Below, one piece after another: positions 6,603 to 14,951 of a DNA stretch of 20,128 bases. Within the stretch, counting starts at the first letter, position 1. The number at the start of each line of letters is the position of its first letter. Source of the DNA: Deltaproteobacteria bacterium (lineage in GTDB: Bacteria > Desulfobacterota > Dissulfuribacteria > Dissulfuribacterales > QOAL01). The stretch is taken from contig JALSKY010000085.1 in assembly GCA_026988585.1 (NCBI GenBank), positions 1-20,128 on the forward strand, in the 5' to 3' direction. A model generated the notes under the pieces. That model saw only the letters and a program-made list of their open reading frames with translations. It made no database searches and had not been told where the DNA came from. Position numbers and translations under genes: made by a program.

Positions 6603-7172
6603 ATGATACTCCTTATAGACAACTACGACTCTTTTACCTACAACCTGGTGCAGTATCTTGGGGAGCTTGGTGCTGATATCAGGGTGGAGAGGAATGACAG
6701 GATCACCGTCCAGGCCATGGAGAAACTGAGGCCTACCCATCTCATCATCTCTCCAGGACCATGCACTCCCCAGGAGGCTGGTATCTCCATAGAGGCTATC
6801 CTCCATTTCGCTGGTAGAATACCCGTGTTGGGTGTCTGTCTCGGTCATCAATCCATAGCCGCTGCCTTTGGCGGAGATGTGGTCAGGGCAGAGAGGCTGA
6901 TGCATGGCAAGACATCCATGATAAAGCATGACGGGCTTGGGGTCTATGCAGGCCTGCCCAATCCTTTTGAGGCCATGCGCTATCACTCACTGATAGTGGA
7001 TGAGAACACCCTGCCGCCGGTTTTGGTTCCGACTTCCTGGTCGGAACAGGATGAACTCATGGGGATAAGACATCGGGAGTTTCCTCTTGAGGGGGTGCAG
7101 TTCCATCCGGAATCCATTTTGACCCAGCGAGGCAGAAATCTTTTGAAAAATTTTCTTGAGCAGGGAATTTAG
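6603..7172 (+). CDS. trpG: Anthranilate synthase component II (glutamine amidotransferase)
   Basis: This 189-residue class I glutamine amidotransferase supplies ammonia to TrpE. It starts MILLIDNYDSFTYNLVQY, the canonical TrpG/PabA opening. The oxyanion motif ISPGPCTP (49-56) is present. GVCLGHQ places the nucleophile at Cys79, and GVQFHPESI gives His168 and Glu170. It is a stand-alone subunit, not fused to TrpD as in E. coli. CAGGA lies about 8 nt before the ATG. The 54-bp gap after trpE holds a small CCCAC/GTGGG inverted repeat with a 10-nt loop. A dual role in folate synthesis as PabA cannot be excluded, since no second PabA-like gene is visible here. Confidence 0.97.
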   Translation: MILLIDNYDSFTYNLVQYLGELGADIRVERNDRITVQAMEKLRPTHLIISPGPCTPQEAGISIEAILHFAGRIPVLGVCLGHQSIAAAFGGDVVRAERLMHGKTSMIKHDGLGVYAGLPNPFEAMRYHSLIVDENTLPPVLVPTSWSEQDELMGIRHREFPLEGVQFHPESILTQRGRNLLKNFLEQGI

Positions 7173-7174
7173 TC

Positions 7175-8203
7175 GTGATCACAGTAACAGATGCAATAAA
7201 AAAGGTGGTGGAGTGGCAGGATCTCAGCTGTGGGGAGATGGAATCCATCATGCAGGAGATCATGCAAGGGAACGCTACCGATGCACAGATAGCAGCATTG
7301 CTGACAGCCCTCCGAATGAAGGGGGAGACCAGGGAAGAGATAACAGGTGCTGCAACTGTTATGCGCCTCAAGGCCCAGCGTATCCAGCCGGTGATCCCTG
7401 AAGGAGAGCATCTTGTGGATACATGTGGGACAGGTGGTGACAGCTCAGGTACATTCAATATCTCTACTACTGCAGCAATTGTAGCAGCAGGGGCTGGTGT
7501 GCTGGTGGCCAAGCATGGCAACAGGTCTGTGTCGTCAAGGTCGGGCAGTGCTGATCTCCTGGAGACTCTGGGTGTCAGGCTGGATATTGCGCCTGCAGCG
7601 GTGGAGAAAGCCATTCAGCAGATAGGAATCGGATTCCTCTTTGCTCCGGCCCTCCATCCTGCAATGAAAAATGTCATCGGTCCAAGGAGGGAGATGGGAA
7701 TAAGGACCATCTTCAATCTTCTCGGTCCCCTGACCAACCCCGCAGGGGCAGATGTCCAGGTCCTTGGTATCTTCCAGGAGGATCTCTGTCCTGTGATGGC
7801 AGAGGTCCTTGGGGAACTTGGGTCATGGCGGGCCTGGGTGGTACATGGGGCAGGTGGGATGGATGAGCTTTCCATCTCTGGCCCAACAGTTGTTTCCCAG
7901 TGGGATGGCAAAAGGGTTGAGACCTTTCAGGTAACTCCAGGGGATTTTGGCCTGAAGGAGGCTGGCCTGGATGAGATAACAGGGGGAGATCCGGTTCGAA
8001 ATGCAGAGATTACACGGGATATCCTCTCTGGTGTCACTGGTCCCAGGAGGGATGTTGTGGTTATGAATGCTGCTGCTGCCATCTTTCTTGCAGGAAAGGC
8101 AGATTCTCTTCTGGGTGCTGCCGAACTTGCCCAGGAGAGCATAGATTCAGGAAGGGCTGCTAAGGTGCTTGAGAAACTGGTCGAGTTCACCAGAATGGAT
8201 TAA
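7175..8203 (+). CDS. trpD: Anthranilate phosphoribosyltransferase
   Basis: This 342-residue enzyme transfers the phosphoribosyl group of PRPP to anthranilate. The PRPP and metal motifs are intact: DTCGTGGDSSGTFNIST (82-98), KHGNRSVSSRSGSADLLE (113-130) and the later RREMGIRTIFNLLGPLTNP segment. The length matches the stand-alone enzyme (about 335-345). The start codon is GTG, only 2 nt after the trpG stop, with CAGGGA upstream inside the end of trpG. That spacing suggests translation coupled to trpG. There is no sign of fusion or damage. Confidence 0.97.
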   Translation: MITVTDAIKKVVEWQDLSCGEMESIMQEIMQGNATDAQIAALLTALRMKGETREEITGAATVMRLKAQRIQPVIPEGEHLVDTCGTGGDSSGTFNISTTAAIVAAGAGVLVAKHGNRSVSSRSGSADLLETLGVRLDIAPAAVEKAIQQIGIGFLFAPALHPAMKNVIGPRREMGIRTIFNLLGPLTNPAGADVQVLGIFQEDLCPVMAEVLGELGSWRAWVVHGAGGMDELSISGPTVVSQWDGKRVETFQVTPGDFGLKEAGLDEITGGDPVRNAEITRDILSGVTGPRRDVVVMNAAAAIFLAGKADSLLGAAELAQESIDSGRAAKVLEKLVEFTRMD

Positions 8204-8270
8204 CTGCAAGTGCGGCGGATTTTTTATTCTGAAACAGGCTATCAGATGTGCCCGGCATAGGATAATCATC

Positions 8271-9056
8271 ATGGATATTCTCCAGAAGATAGTTGAAAAA
8301 AAGAGGGAAGAGGTGGCCCTGCTCAAGGGGATCGGAGTAAAGGGGCCCTCTGGTCTTGCTATGAACAGCACTGATGGGCCAAGGGGATTTCGCACTGCTG
8401 TAGCCCGAAACAATCCCATGGACAGAATTAGAGTGATAGCTGAGGTCAAGAAGGCATCACCCTCCAAGGGGCTCATTTGCCCGAATTTCAACCCGGTAGA
8501 GATTGCCAGGGATTATCAGGAGGCAGGGGCCTCTGCCATTTCAGTCCTTACAGACAGAGAGTTTTTTCAGGGCAGCCTTGAATATCTGTTGCAGGTTCGC
8601 AACACTGTCAACCTGCCTCTCTTGCGCAAGGATTTCATAATCGATCCCATCCAGATAGATGAGGCCATATTATGGGGTGCAGATGCAGTATTGCTCATAG
8701 TGGCAATCCTGGATGATCATCTTCTGAAAGAGCTTCTCTCTCATGCTGTGAGCCAGGGGCTGGACTGTCTTGTTGAGGTACATGACAGGCAGGAGGCGGT
8801 CCGGGCCTTGGAGGCCGGGGCTAAACTCATAGGGATCAACAACAGGAATCTCAGGGATTTCACTGTCTCCCTGGAGAATACTGTTCAGGTTAGACAGATC
8901 ATTCCATCTGAAATTCCTGTGGTGAGCGAGAGTGGTATCGGCTCCCAGAATGATGTGGAGTATCTCAAGGGGCACAATATCAGTGCGGTTCTTGTTGGAG
9001 AATCACTTGTGCGGGCTGATGACAGAAGGGCAAAGTTGCAGGAGTTCCTGGTATAG
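8271..9056 (+). CDS. trpC: Indole-3-glycerol phosphate synthase
   Basis: This 261-residue TIM-barrel enzyme closes the pyrrole ring of CdRP to give indole-3-glycerol phosphate. Catalytic residues are visible: Glu58 and Lys60 (AEVKKASPSKG), Lys120 (LLRKDF), Glu169 (LVEVHD), Asn190 (GINNRNL) and Glu220-Ser221 (VSESGI). The frame is open 34 codons further upstream, overlapping trpD. The start at 8271 is preferred because MDILQKIVEKKREEV is the usual beginning, the upstream residues are not family-like, and AGGA lies about 9 nt before it. This leaves 67 bp to trpD. It is monofunctional, with TrpF encoded separately next door. Confidence 0.97.
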   Translation: MDILQKIVEKKREEVALLKGIGVKGPSGLAMNSTDGPRGFRTAVARNNPMDRIRVIAEVKKASPSKGLICPNFNPVEIARDYQEAGASAISVLTDREFFQGSLEYLLQVRNTVNLPLLRKDFIIDPIQIDEAILWGADAVLLIVAILDDHLLKELLSHAVSQGLDCLVEVHDRQEAVRALEAGAKLIGINNRNLRDFTVSLENTVQVRQIIPSEIPVVSESGIGSQNDVEYLKGHNISAVLVGESLVRADDRRAKLQEFLV

Positions 9057-9072
9057 TATGCAGGTGATATAG

Positions 9073-9699
9073 ATGACCTTTATAAAGATATGTGGAATCA
9101 CCACCAGGGCGCAGGCCATGGCCGTGGCGGAAATGGGTGCAGATGCCCTGGGATTTATCTTCTATCCCGGAAGCCCAAGATATATCGCTCCTGATGCAGT
9201 CAGGGATATTGTTGCCTCTTTGCCGCCGTTTATCACCTCTGTAGGTGTATTCGTCAATGAACCGGTAGCCCGGGTTGCTGCAGTGGCAACCTATGCGGGA
9301 CTGGATCTGGTACAGCTTCACGGTAGCGAATCTGTTGAATATTGCAGGAACCTGAGAGCCAGGGCCATCAAAGCGGTTCGCCTCAGGGGAGAATCTGATC
9401 TGCAGGAGCTCACCTGTTATAGGGGGACTGTACGTGGTATTCTTCTGGATGCCTGGAGCGACAAGGCCTTGGGCGGTACTGGTGAGCATTGTGACTGGAC
9501 TCTTGCCGCAAGGGCAGGGGCGTTGATTGGAATGCCACTGATTCTGGCCGGTGGACTTCACCCGGGAAATGTTTGTGAGGCTATCAGGCAGGTTCGCCCA
9601 TACGGAGTTGATGCCAGTTCCTGTTTGGAACTCAGGCCTGGATTCAAGGATCTTTCACTGGTGCAGGATTTTATTGATAGGATCAAGGGGCCGGGGTAA
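9073..9699 (+). CDS. trpF: Phosphoribosylanthranilate isomerase
   Basis: This 208-residue TIM-barrel enzyme catalyses the Amadori rearrangement of phosphoribosylanthranilate to CdRP. The general base Cys7 (KICGIT) and the general acid Asp126 (LLDAW) are both present, as are the GFIFYPGSPRYI and LILAGGL motifs. One oddity is that the phosphate-binding loop normally written SSGVE reads SSCLE (182-186), so a glycine is replaced by Cys184. The flanking GVD and PGFKD are normal. AGGTGA lies about 6 nt before the ATG, and the gene is 16 bp after trpC. Function is very likely retained, though the loop change may alter affinity or make it redox sensitive. Confidence 0.96.
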   Translation: MTFIKICGITTRAQAMAVAEMGADALGFIFYPGSPRYIAPDAVRDIVASLPPFITSVGVFVNEPVARVAAVATYAGLDLVQLHGSESVEYCRNLRARAIKAVRLRGESDLQELTCYRGTVRGILLDAWSDKALGGTGEHCDWTLAARAGALIGMPLILAGGLHPGNVCEAIRQVRPYGVDASSCLELRPGFKDLSLVQDFIDRIKGPG

Positions 9700-9954
9700 C
9701 TCTCTCGTAGAATGGGTATGGAATTTTCCGGATGCATTCGAAAGTCATGGAACCGGTCAGTTTTTTTGCAAATCAATTGCAGAATAAATAGGAGTAATTT
9801 GGTGTTCGTGTCCTGTTTTCAAATGGTTTTTTTTGATCAGGGAACACTTTGAATCCATATTTACTATTCTCTTTAGAGTGGATTTCAAAACAAAAGAGCA
9901 GTTATCAGGTCTTCATGTTCAGGAGGCCATTAATCATAGACCTGGAGGTCTGTT
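9700..9954 (+). other. 255-bp gap inside the trp operon, upstream of trpB
   Basis: This is the largest gap within the trp operon, and it is AT-rich. It contains TGCAA-ATCAA-TTGCA, a 5-bp inverted repeat (9767-9781), CTGTTTTCA followed by a run of eight T (9813-9831), a weak promoter-like pair TTGATC (9833-9838) and CATATT (9856-9861) with 17-bp spacing, and an AATCCA/TGGATT repeat (9852-9857 and 9879-9884). A Shine-Dalgarno GGAGGT ends 5 nt before trpB. An internal promoter for trpBA is plausible but not proven. Confidence 0.4.
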
Positions 9955-11187
9955 TTGAAGATTACAGAAGATGTAAAGTTCCAGACAAATCCTGACAGAA
10001 AGGGCCATTTTGGCCCTTTTGGCGGGAGATATGTTCCAGAGACCCTGATGCCGGCCCTGATGGAGTTGGAGACTGCTTACAAGCAGCTCCGGCGGGACAG
10101 GGAGTTCAAGGAGACATTTGCTTCCATACTCAGGGATTATGTAGGCCGGCCTACTCCATTATATGAGGCCAAGAGACTCTCCCAGGCCTTGGGCGGCAGG
10201 TTCAGAGTGTTCCTGAAGAGAGAAGATCTCACCCATACCGGAGCGCACAAGATAAATAATACCATCGGCCAGATCCTTCTTGCCAAATATATGGGTAAAA
10301 AACGGATAATTGCCGAGACAGGGGCTGGTCAGCATGGAGTTGCTACAGCCACTGCTGCTGCACTCGTAGGCCTGGAGTGCGAGGTTTATATGGGGCGGAA
10401 GGATACTGTACGCCAGGCCATGAACGTGTTCAGGATGGAACTAACAGGGGCCAGAGTGATTCCGGTAGATTCAGGGACCAGAACTCTGAAAGATGCTATC
10501 AATGAGGCCCTGCGGGACTGGGTTACAAATGTGGAGACTACCCATTATATCATTGGTTCCGTTGTGGGTCCCCATCCCTATCCCATGATGGTGCGTGATT
10601 TCCAGAGTGTCATTGGAAAAGAGGTCAGGCAACAGATAAAGAGGGTTGCTGGCCGGCTTCCGGATGCAGTAATCGCCTGTGTAGGTGGAGGCAGTAATGC
10701 AATGGGGATCTTTTACCCCTTTGCCAGGGATGAAGATGTGGCTTTGATTGGCGTAGAGGCTGCTGGCGAAGGCGTGGATACTGAATATCACTCTGCCACC
10801 CTGTCGGTTGGGGACCCTGGCGTGTTGCACGGTACCATGAGCTATCTGCTCCAGGACAGATGGGGCCAGATCAAGGGTGCCCATTCGGTTGCGCCAGGGC
10901 TGGATTATCCAGGTGTTGGACCGGAACACAGCCTTTACAAGGCGAGTGGCCGTGCTGAGTATCATGCAGTAGATGATAAAGAGGCACTGGAAGGATTTCG
11001 TCTCCTCTCCCTTACTGAAGGTATAATCCCAGCCCTTGAAAGCGCTCATGCCATTGCATTCCTGAAGCGTGAAGCTGACCGGTTCAAGGATGGATCGATT
11101 GTGGTGGTGAATCTTTCAGGCAGGGGAGATAAAGATGTAACCACTGTGGCGGAGATATTTGGAAAAGAGGCAGGGAACTCTGTCTGA
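9955..11187 (+). CDS. trpB: Tryptophan synthase beta chain
   Basis: This 410-residue PLP enzyme joins indole and serine to make tryptophan in the alpha2-beta2 complex. GPFGGRYVPETLMPAL near the N-terminus, the PLP lysine in HKINN (Lys99), the catalytic Glu121 in ETGAGQHGVA, and the phosphate loop GGGSNAMG identify it as canonical TrpB1. HSVAPGLDYPGVGPEHS is also typical. The length is slightly above average because of the N-terminal extension. The start codon is TTG, supported by a strong GGAGGT 5 nt upstream and by the lack of a suitable ATG before the conserved region. It lies 255 bp after trpF, with trpA 126 bp downstream. Confidence 0.97.
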   Translation: MKITEDVKFQTNPDRKGHFGPFGGRYVPETLMPALMELETAYKQLRRDREFKETFASILRDYVGRPTPLYEAKRLSQALGGRFRVFLKREDLTHTGAHKINNTIGQILLAKYMGKKRIIAETGAGQHGVATATAAALVGLECEVYMGRKDTVRQAMNVFRMELTGARVIPVDSGTRTLKDAINEALRDWVTNVETTHYIIGSVVGPHPYPMMVRDFQSVIGKEVRQQIKRVAGRLPDAVIACVGGGSNAMGIFYPFARDEDVALIGVEAAGEGVDTEYHSATLSVGDPGVLHGTMSYLLQDRWGQIKGAHSVAPGLDYPGVGPEHSLYKASGRAEYHAVDDKEALEGFRLLSLTEGIIPALESAHAIAFLKREADRFKDGSIVVVNLSGRGDKDVTTVAEIFGKEAGNSV

Positions 11188-11313
11188 ATCATGCTGTTTT
11201 CCTTTGGTTCAGGGCATCATCCATCTCCTGTTGTGCAGGAATAGCTTTGTAGTTGCATGTATGGGTGAACAGCAGATTTAACAGGCGTTATAAAAGGTAT
11301 TCAGAGAAAGATC

Positions 11314-12135
11314 ATGAATAGAATAGATAAGAGGTTCAAGGAGCTGCAGCGCAGGGGTGAAACAGCCATCATCCCGTTTCTTACCTGTGGTGATCCGGAT
11401 GCGGATGCCACTGTGGAGCTTGTCGTTGGGATGGCAGAGGCTGGGGCAGATATCATAGAGTTGGGGATACCCTTTTCCGATCCACAGGCGGATGGGCCCA
11501 CCATCCAGGCTGCAAGCCTGCGCGCACTTGAGAATGGAGTAAATACAGAGGTGGTTCTCAATGTTGTGAGCAGGATCAGGGAGTACACTGATGTGCCCCT
11601 GGTACTCATGGGTTATTACAATCCTGTACTGCAATATGGCCTGGGAAGATTTGCAAAGGCCGCATCTGAGGCAGGAGCCGATGGCACTATCATACCTGAT
11701 CTACCTCTTGAGGAAGCAGGGCCTTGGCAGACAGAGGCCAGAAGGCATGGCATTGCGAATATCATGCTGGTGGCACCCAATACGCCGGATCACAGGGTTG
11801 AGAAGAACGCCAGGGCCTCCCGGGGTTTTCTCTATTATGTGTCTGTCCTTGGGATTACCGGTGCCCGGACCGATCTGCCCGATACTGTCAGCCAGGGACT
11901 GAAACGGGTGAAGGGGTTGAGCAGGCTTCCTGTCTGCGTAGGATTTGGGGTCTCTACACCGGAACAGGTCAGGAAGCTCAGTGCCTTTGCAGATGGGGTG
12001 ATAGTTGGCAGCGCCATAGTCAACAGGATTCGCAAGGAGATGTCAGGGACAGATACCAGGGGCAGAAAGGCGGCTGTAGCCAGCCTTGCAAGGTTTGTCG
12101 CAGGACTAAAGGCAGGGACCCGGCCTCCTGAATAG
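11314..12135 (+). CDS. trpA: Tryptophan synthase alpha chain
   Basis: This 273-residue TIM-barrel subunit cleaves indole-3-glycerol phosphate to indole, which passes to TrpB. The catalytic Glu49 (IELGIPFSDP) and Asp60 (QADGPTIQ) sit at the same numbers as in the E. coli enzyme. GYYNPVLQYG, the flexible-loop region and the phosphate-binding GFGVSTPEQ and VGSAIV motifs are present. The ATG at 11314 fits the family start MNRIDKRFKEL. The ribosome site is weak (AGAGAAAGA). It ends the trp operon. The 126-bp gap before it carries a CTGTTTTC octamer also found upstream of trpB and trpE. Confidence 0.97.
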   Translation: MNRIDKRFKELQRRGETAIIPFLTCGDPDADATVELVVGMAEAGADIIELGIPFSDPQADGPTIQAASLRALENGVNTEVVLNVVSRIREYTDVPLVLMGYYNPVLQYGLGRFAKAASEAGADGTIIPDLPLEEAGPWQTEARRHGIANIMLVAPNTPDHRVEKNARASRGFLYYVSVLGITGARTDLPDTVSQGLKRVKGLSRLPVCVGFGVSTPEQVRKLSAFADGVIVGSAIVNRIRKEMSGTDTRGRKAAVASLARFVAGLKAGTRPPE

Positions 12136-12249
12136 TCCTTGTTCATGTTACTGCATGCTTAAACATTATTGAATTCTTCTTTATTACAGTTTGGGAATGA
12201 TCTTGTTGTTGAATCACATATGCAAAAAATCGTTACAGGAGACTGAAAA

Positions 12250-13140
12250 TTGGTTGTCTATGAAACCGATCTAAAGGGGATAGAACTGGTAAACAGGGGC
12301 AAGGTCAGGGATATATACAGGGTTGGAGAAAAATTGCTCCTGGTGGCTACAGACAGACTCTCTGCCTTTGATGTGGTTTTTCCAGAACCTGTCCCGGACA
12401 AGGGCAGGGTCCTCACCCAGCTATCTCTTTTCTGGTTTGAGAGACTCTCCCGGATTGTTCCCAACCACCTTCTTGAGACAGATATAGACAGGTTTCCAGG
12501 GGAACTGAGACCGTTTGCTGATCAGCTCCAGGGGAGAGCCATGCTGGTAAAGGTTGCTGAGCCCTTGCAGATAGAGTGCATAGTAAGGGGATATATCTCA
12601 GGATCCGGCTGGAAGGCTTACCAGAAGACCGGAGAGATCTGCGGGATTCCTTTGCCATCAGGGCTCAGGGAATCGGACAGGCTGCCTGAACCCATCTTTA
12701 CTCCGTCCACCAAGGCTGAGGCAGGTCTGCACGATGAAAATATCTCCTTTGAGAGGGCCAGGGAGATAGTAGGAGAGGATCTTGCTGAACGGGTCCGGGA
12801 TATCTCAATTGCCATGTATAAGGATGCTGCTGAATATGCCTTGGGAAAGGGGATAATCATAGCTGATACCAAGTTTGAGTTTGGCATTGCAGATGGGGAA
12901 CTGATCCTTATCGATGAGGTTCTCACCCCTGATTCCTCCAGGTTCTGGCCCCTGGATCAGTATCAACCTGGTCGATCACAATCCAGTTTTGACAAGCAGT
13001 TTGTAAGGGATTATCTGGAGTCAATAGGCTGGGACAAGAGACCTCCTGCACCTTCTCTGCCGCAGGATATTATAGAGAAGACAAGGATGCGGTATCTCGA
13101 GGCCTACAAACGGCTTACAGGAAGAGAGCTCTCTTCCTGA
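12250..13140 (+). CDS. purC: Phosphoribosylaminoimidazole-succinocarboxamide (SAICAR) synthase
   Basis: This 296-residue enzyme ligates aspartate to CAIR with ATP in purine synthesis. The motifs NRGKVRDIYRVG (16-27), ATDRLSAFDVVFPEPVPDKG, IVRGYISGSGWKAYQ, DTKFEFG and IDEVLTPDSSRFW are all clear. It belongs to the longer form (about 290-300 residues), as opposed to the ~237-residue E. coli type. The start codon is TTG at 12250, preceded by AGGAGA about 8 nt upstream. It lies 114 bp after trpA on the same strand and 26 bp before the nuclease gene. No other purine genes are present, so its place here probably reflects chance linkage or shared transcription. Confidence 0.96.
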   Translation: MVVYETDLKGIELVNRGKVRDIYRVGEKLLLVATDRLSAFDVVFPEPVPDKGRVLTQLSLFWFERLSRIVPNHLLETDIDRFPGELRPFADQLQGRAMLVKVAEPLQIECIVRGYISGSGWKAYQKTGEICGIPLPSGLRESDRLPEPIFTPSTKAEAGLHDENISFERAREIVGEDLAERVRDISIAMYKDAAEYALGKGIIIADTKFEFGIADGELILIDEVLTPDSSRFWPLDQYQPGRSQSSFDKQFVRDYLESIGWDKRPPAPSLPQDIIEKTRMRYLEAYKRLTGRELSS

Positions 13141-13166
13141 TATAGCCCTTTTGCAGGATAACCGAA

Positions 13167-13871
13167 ATGAAGAGATATTTTTTATGGGGTGTCAGCACTA
13201 TGATTCCGTGTTGTCCATCACGTCAGATTCTTTTGGGGCCGGCAACATTGCTGGCCCTTTTTTATTTTCTTGTTCCCGTTCTCCTGCCAGCAGGGTGTGA
13301 TGGAGGAACCAGGCAGAGAGTCCTCTGTAAATATGTGATAGATGGTGATACTATTATATTGTCAGATGGACGACGAGTACGGTATCAGGGGATAAATGCT
13401 CCTGAGATACCCCACGATGGGCAACCAGGCGAGCCCTTTGGACTCAGGGCCAAAGAGGTCAACAGGAGACTTGTCCAGGGCAAGTTCATAGATATAGAGA
13501 TCTCCAGAAATCAGCCTCTGGACCGTTATAACAGGGTAATAGCCCATGTCTTTCTCAGGAATGGCAAGCATGTAGGAGAGATGCTGGTACGGGCTGGATT
13601 GGCCATGGCATGTACTTATGGCAAGCAGGACCGCTATTCCAAGCGCCTGCTCGCTGCCCAGAGATCGGCCATATCGAGAAAAGCAGGTATCTGGGGTCTG
13701 CCGCCGGACAGGCCTGAGGACTATTATATTGGCAACTCCAGGAGTCTCAGGTTCCACCGTCCCTGGTGTAAAAACGGAAGGCAGACCTCTATGAAAAACA
13801 GGGTGATCTTCAAAAGCAGGCTGAAGGCCTTTAAGGAGGGATATTGCCCATGCAGAGCGTGCCGACCCTGA
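13167..13871 (+). CDS. Thermonuclease-family (SNase-like) lipoprotein with Ada-type Cys tail
   Basis: This 234-residue protein has a hydrophobic signal segment (about 22-43) ending in LLPAGC, a slightly imperfect lipobox. It may be a lipoprotein anchored at Cys44 or a secreted protein. Residues about 54-180 form an SNase domain: KYVIDGDTI, VRYQGINAPEIPH (Arg72, Glu80) and DRYNRV (Arg123) supply the catalytic pattern, with the usual Asp of VDTPE replaced by Asn78, as is common in this branch. The C-terminus (187-234) resembles the metal-binding module of Ada: YIGNSRSLRFHRPWC followed by YCPCRAC, with Cys201, 227, 229 and 232. The start could also be Met12. AGGA precedes the first ATG. The 3' end overlaps the deacetylase gene by about 22 bp. 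It likely degrades nucleic acids outside the cytoplasm. Confidence 0.85.
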   Translation: MKRYFLWGVSTMIPCCPSRQILLGPATLLALFYFLVPVLLPAGCDGGTRQRVLCKYVIDGDTIILSDGRRVRYQGINAPEIPHDGQPGEPFGLRAKEVNRRLVQGKFIDIEISRNQPLDRYNRVIAHVFLRNGKHVGEMLVRAGLAMACTYGKQDRYSKRLLAAQRSAISRKAGIWGLPPDRPEDYYIGNSRSLRFHRPWCKNGRQTSMKNRVIFKSRLKAFKEGYCPCRACRP

Positions 13872-14914
13872 TACTCAAGGATCCCATTTTTATACAGCAT
13901 GATCCAGGTCCATCTCATCCTGAATCACCACACAGGCTTGAAACCATATATTCAGGAGTAACTGCCCTCCTGGAATCGGAGGGATATGGAGGTGAATACC
14001 GGATAATTGCACCCAGGGATGCAACCATGGAGGAGCTATCCTGGAACCACCATCCTGATTATATCCAGCGCATCGCCAGGACTTCAGGCATTGACCATTA
14101 TCAGTTGGATCCTGACACCGCTACCTCCGCCCGTTCTTGGGAGGCTGCCATCAAGGCTGCAGGAGGTGTTTTTTCTCTTATTGATCGGCTGATGGATGGT
14201 CAGGGCAGGAACGGTTTTGCCCTGGTCAGGCCGCCCGGTCATCATGCTGAACGGGACAGGGCTATGGGTTTCTGCCTCTTCAACAACGTGGCCCTTGGGG
14301 CCCACTATGCCATGAAGATTTATGGATTGAAAAAGGTTGTCATAATCGACTGGGACCTGCATCACGGAAATGGAACCCAGCACAGTTTCTATTCTTCCGA
14401 TTCAGTGCTCTATTTTTCTACCCATCAATTCCCCTACTATCCCGGAACCGGGGCGTTGAATGAGGTAGGCCAGGGGGATGGCACCGGCTTTACAGTAAAT
14501 GTCCCTTTGGGTGCAGGCAAGGATGATTCTGATTATTCTGCCATATTTTCACAGTTGGTCAGACCGGTGGTTCACGAGTTTAAGCCTGATATCATTCTGG
14601 TTTCAGCAGGGTTTGATATCTATCACCGGGATCCTCTTGGCGGGATGGCTGTTTCGGGAAGAGGATTTGGGCTCCTTGCGGCACATGTGCTGAAGATGGC
14701 CCGGGAGTGTTGCAGCGGCAGGGTGATCTTCTGTCTTGAGGGAGGATACAACCTGGCAGGCCTGCGTGATGGAGTGTTGGAGGTGTTGAAGGCATGTCGT
14801 TACAGCAGGGAAAAGATGGACAAAATTTTAGACCGTGCCAGAACTGCCGAAAAGTCTTTTAGAGAGCTGGATAGTGCCATCTCCTTTCATTCCAGATATT
14901 GGCCTGTTGCATGA
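13850..14914 (+). CDS. Histone deacetylase/AcuC-family Zn-dependent deacetylase
   Basis: This protein of about 354 residues is a complete class of bacterial HDAC-like amidohydrolase, which removes acetyl or other acyl groups from lysine side chains, polyamines or small amides. VRPPGHHAERDRAMGF gives the tandem His131-His132. DWDLHHGNG and SAGFD supply the zinc ligands Asp169, His171 and Asp256. LEGGY gives the transition-state Tyr300. A TTG at 13844 is in frame, but the AAGGAGGG at 13833-13840 is only 3 nt from it and 9 nt from the ATG at 13850, so I choose the ATG. The start lies inside the nuclease gene, implying coupled translation. No acetoin or acetyl-CoA ligase genes are nearby, so the acuC name is not justified. 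The substrate is unknown. Confidence 0.93.
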   Translation: MQSVPTLILKDPIFIQHDPGPSHPESPHRLETIYSGVTALLESEGYGGEYRIIAPRDATMEELSWNHHPDYIQRIARTSGIDHYQLDPDTATSARSWEAAIKAAGGVFSLIDRLMDGQGRNGFALVRPPGHHAERDRAMGFCLFNNVALGAHYAMKIYGLKKVVIIDWDLHHGNGTQHSFYSSDSVLYFSTHQFPYYPGTGALNEVGQGDGTGFTVNVPLGAGKDDSDYSAIFSQLVRPVVHEFKPDIILVSAGFDIYHRDPLGGMAVSGRGFGLLAAHVLKMARECCSGRVIFCLEGGYNLAGLRDGVLEVLKACRYSREKMDKILDRARTAEKSFRELDSAISFHSRYWPVA

Positions 14915-14951
14915 CAGGAGTGGCAAAAAGGTGTGTTGAAGGAGCAGTTTT

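Noticed and set aside
8980..9561. A 193-codon minus-strand ORF over trpC/trpF
   Set aside because: It is antisense to two intact, motif-verified genes and has no domain features or ribosome site of note.
10471..11049. A 192-codon minus-strand ORF inside trpB
   Set aside because: It is antisense to trpB with all catalytic motifs in place on the plus strand, so it is a chance open frame.
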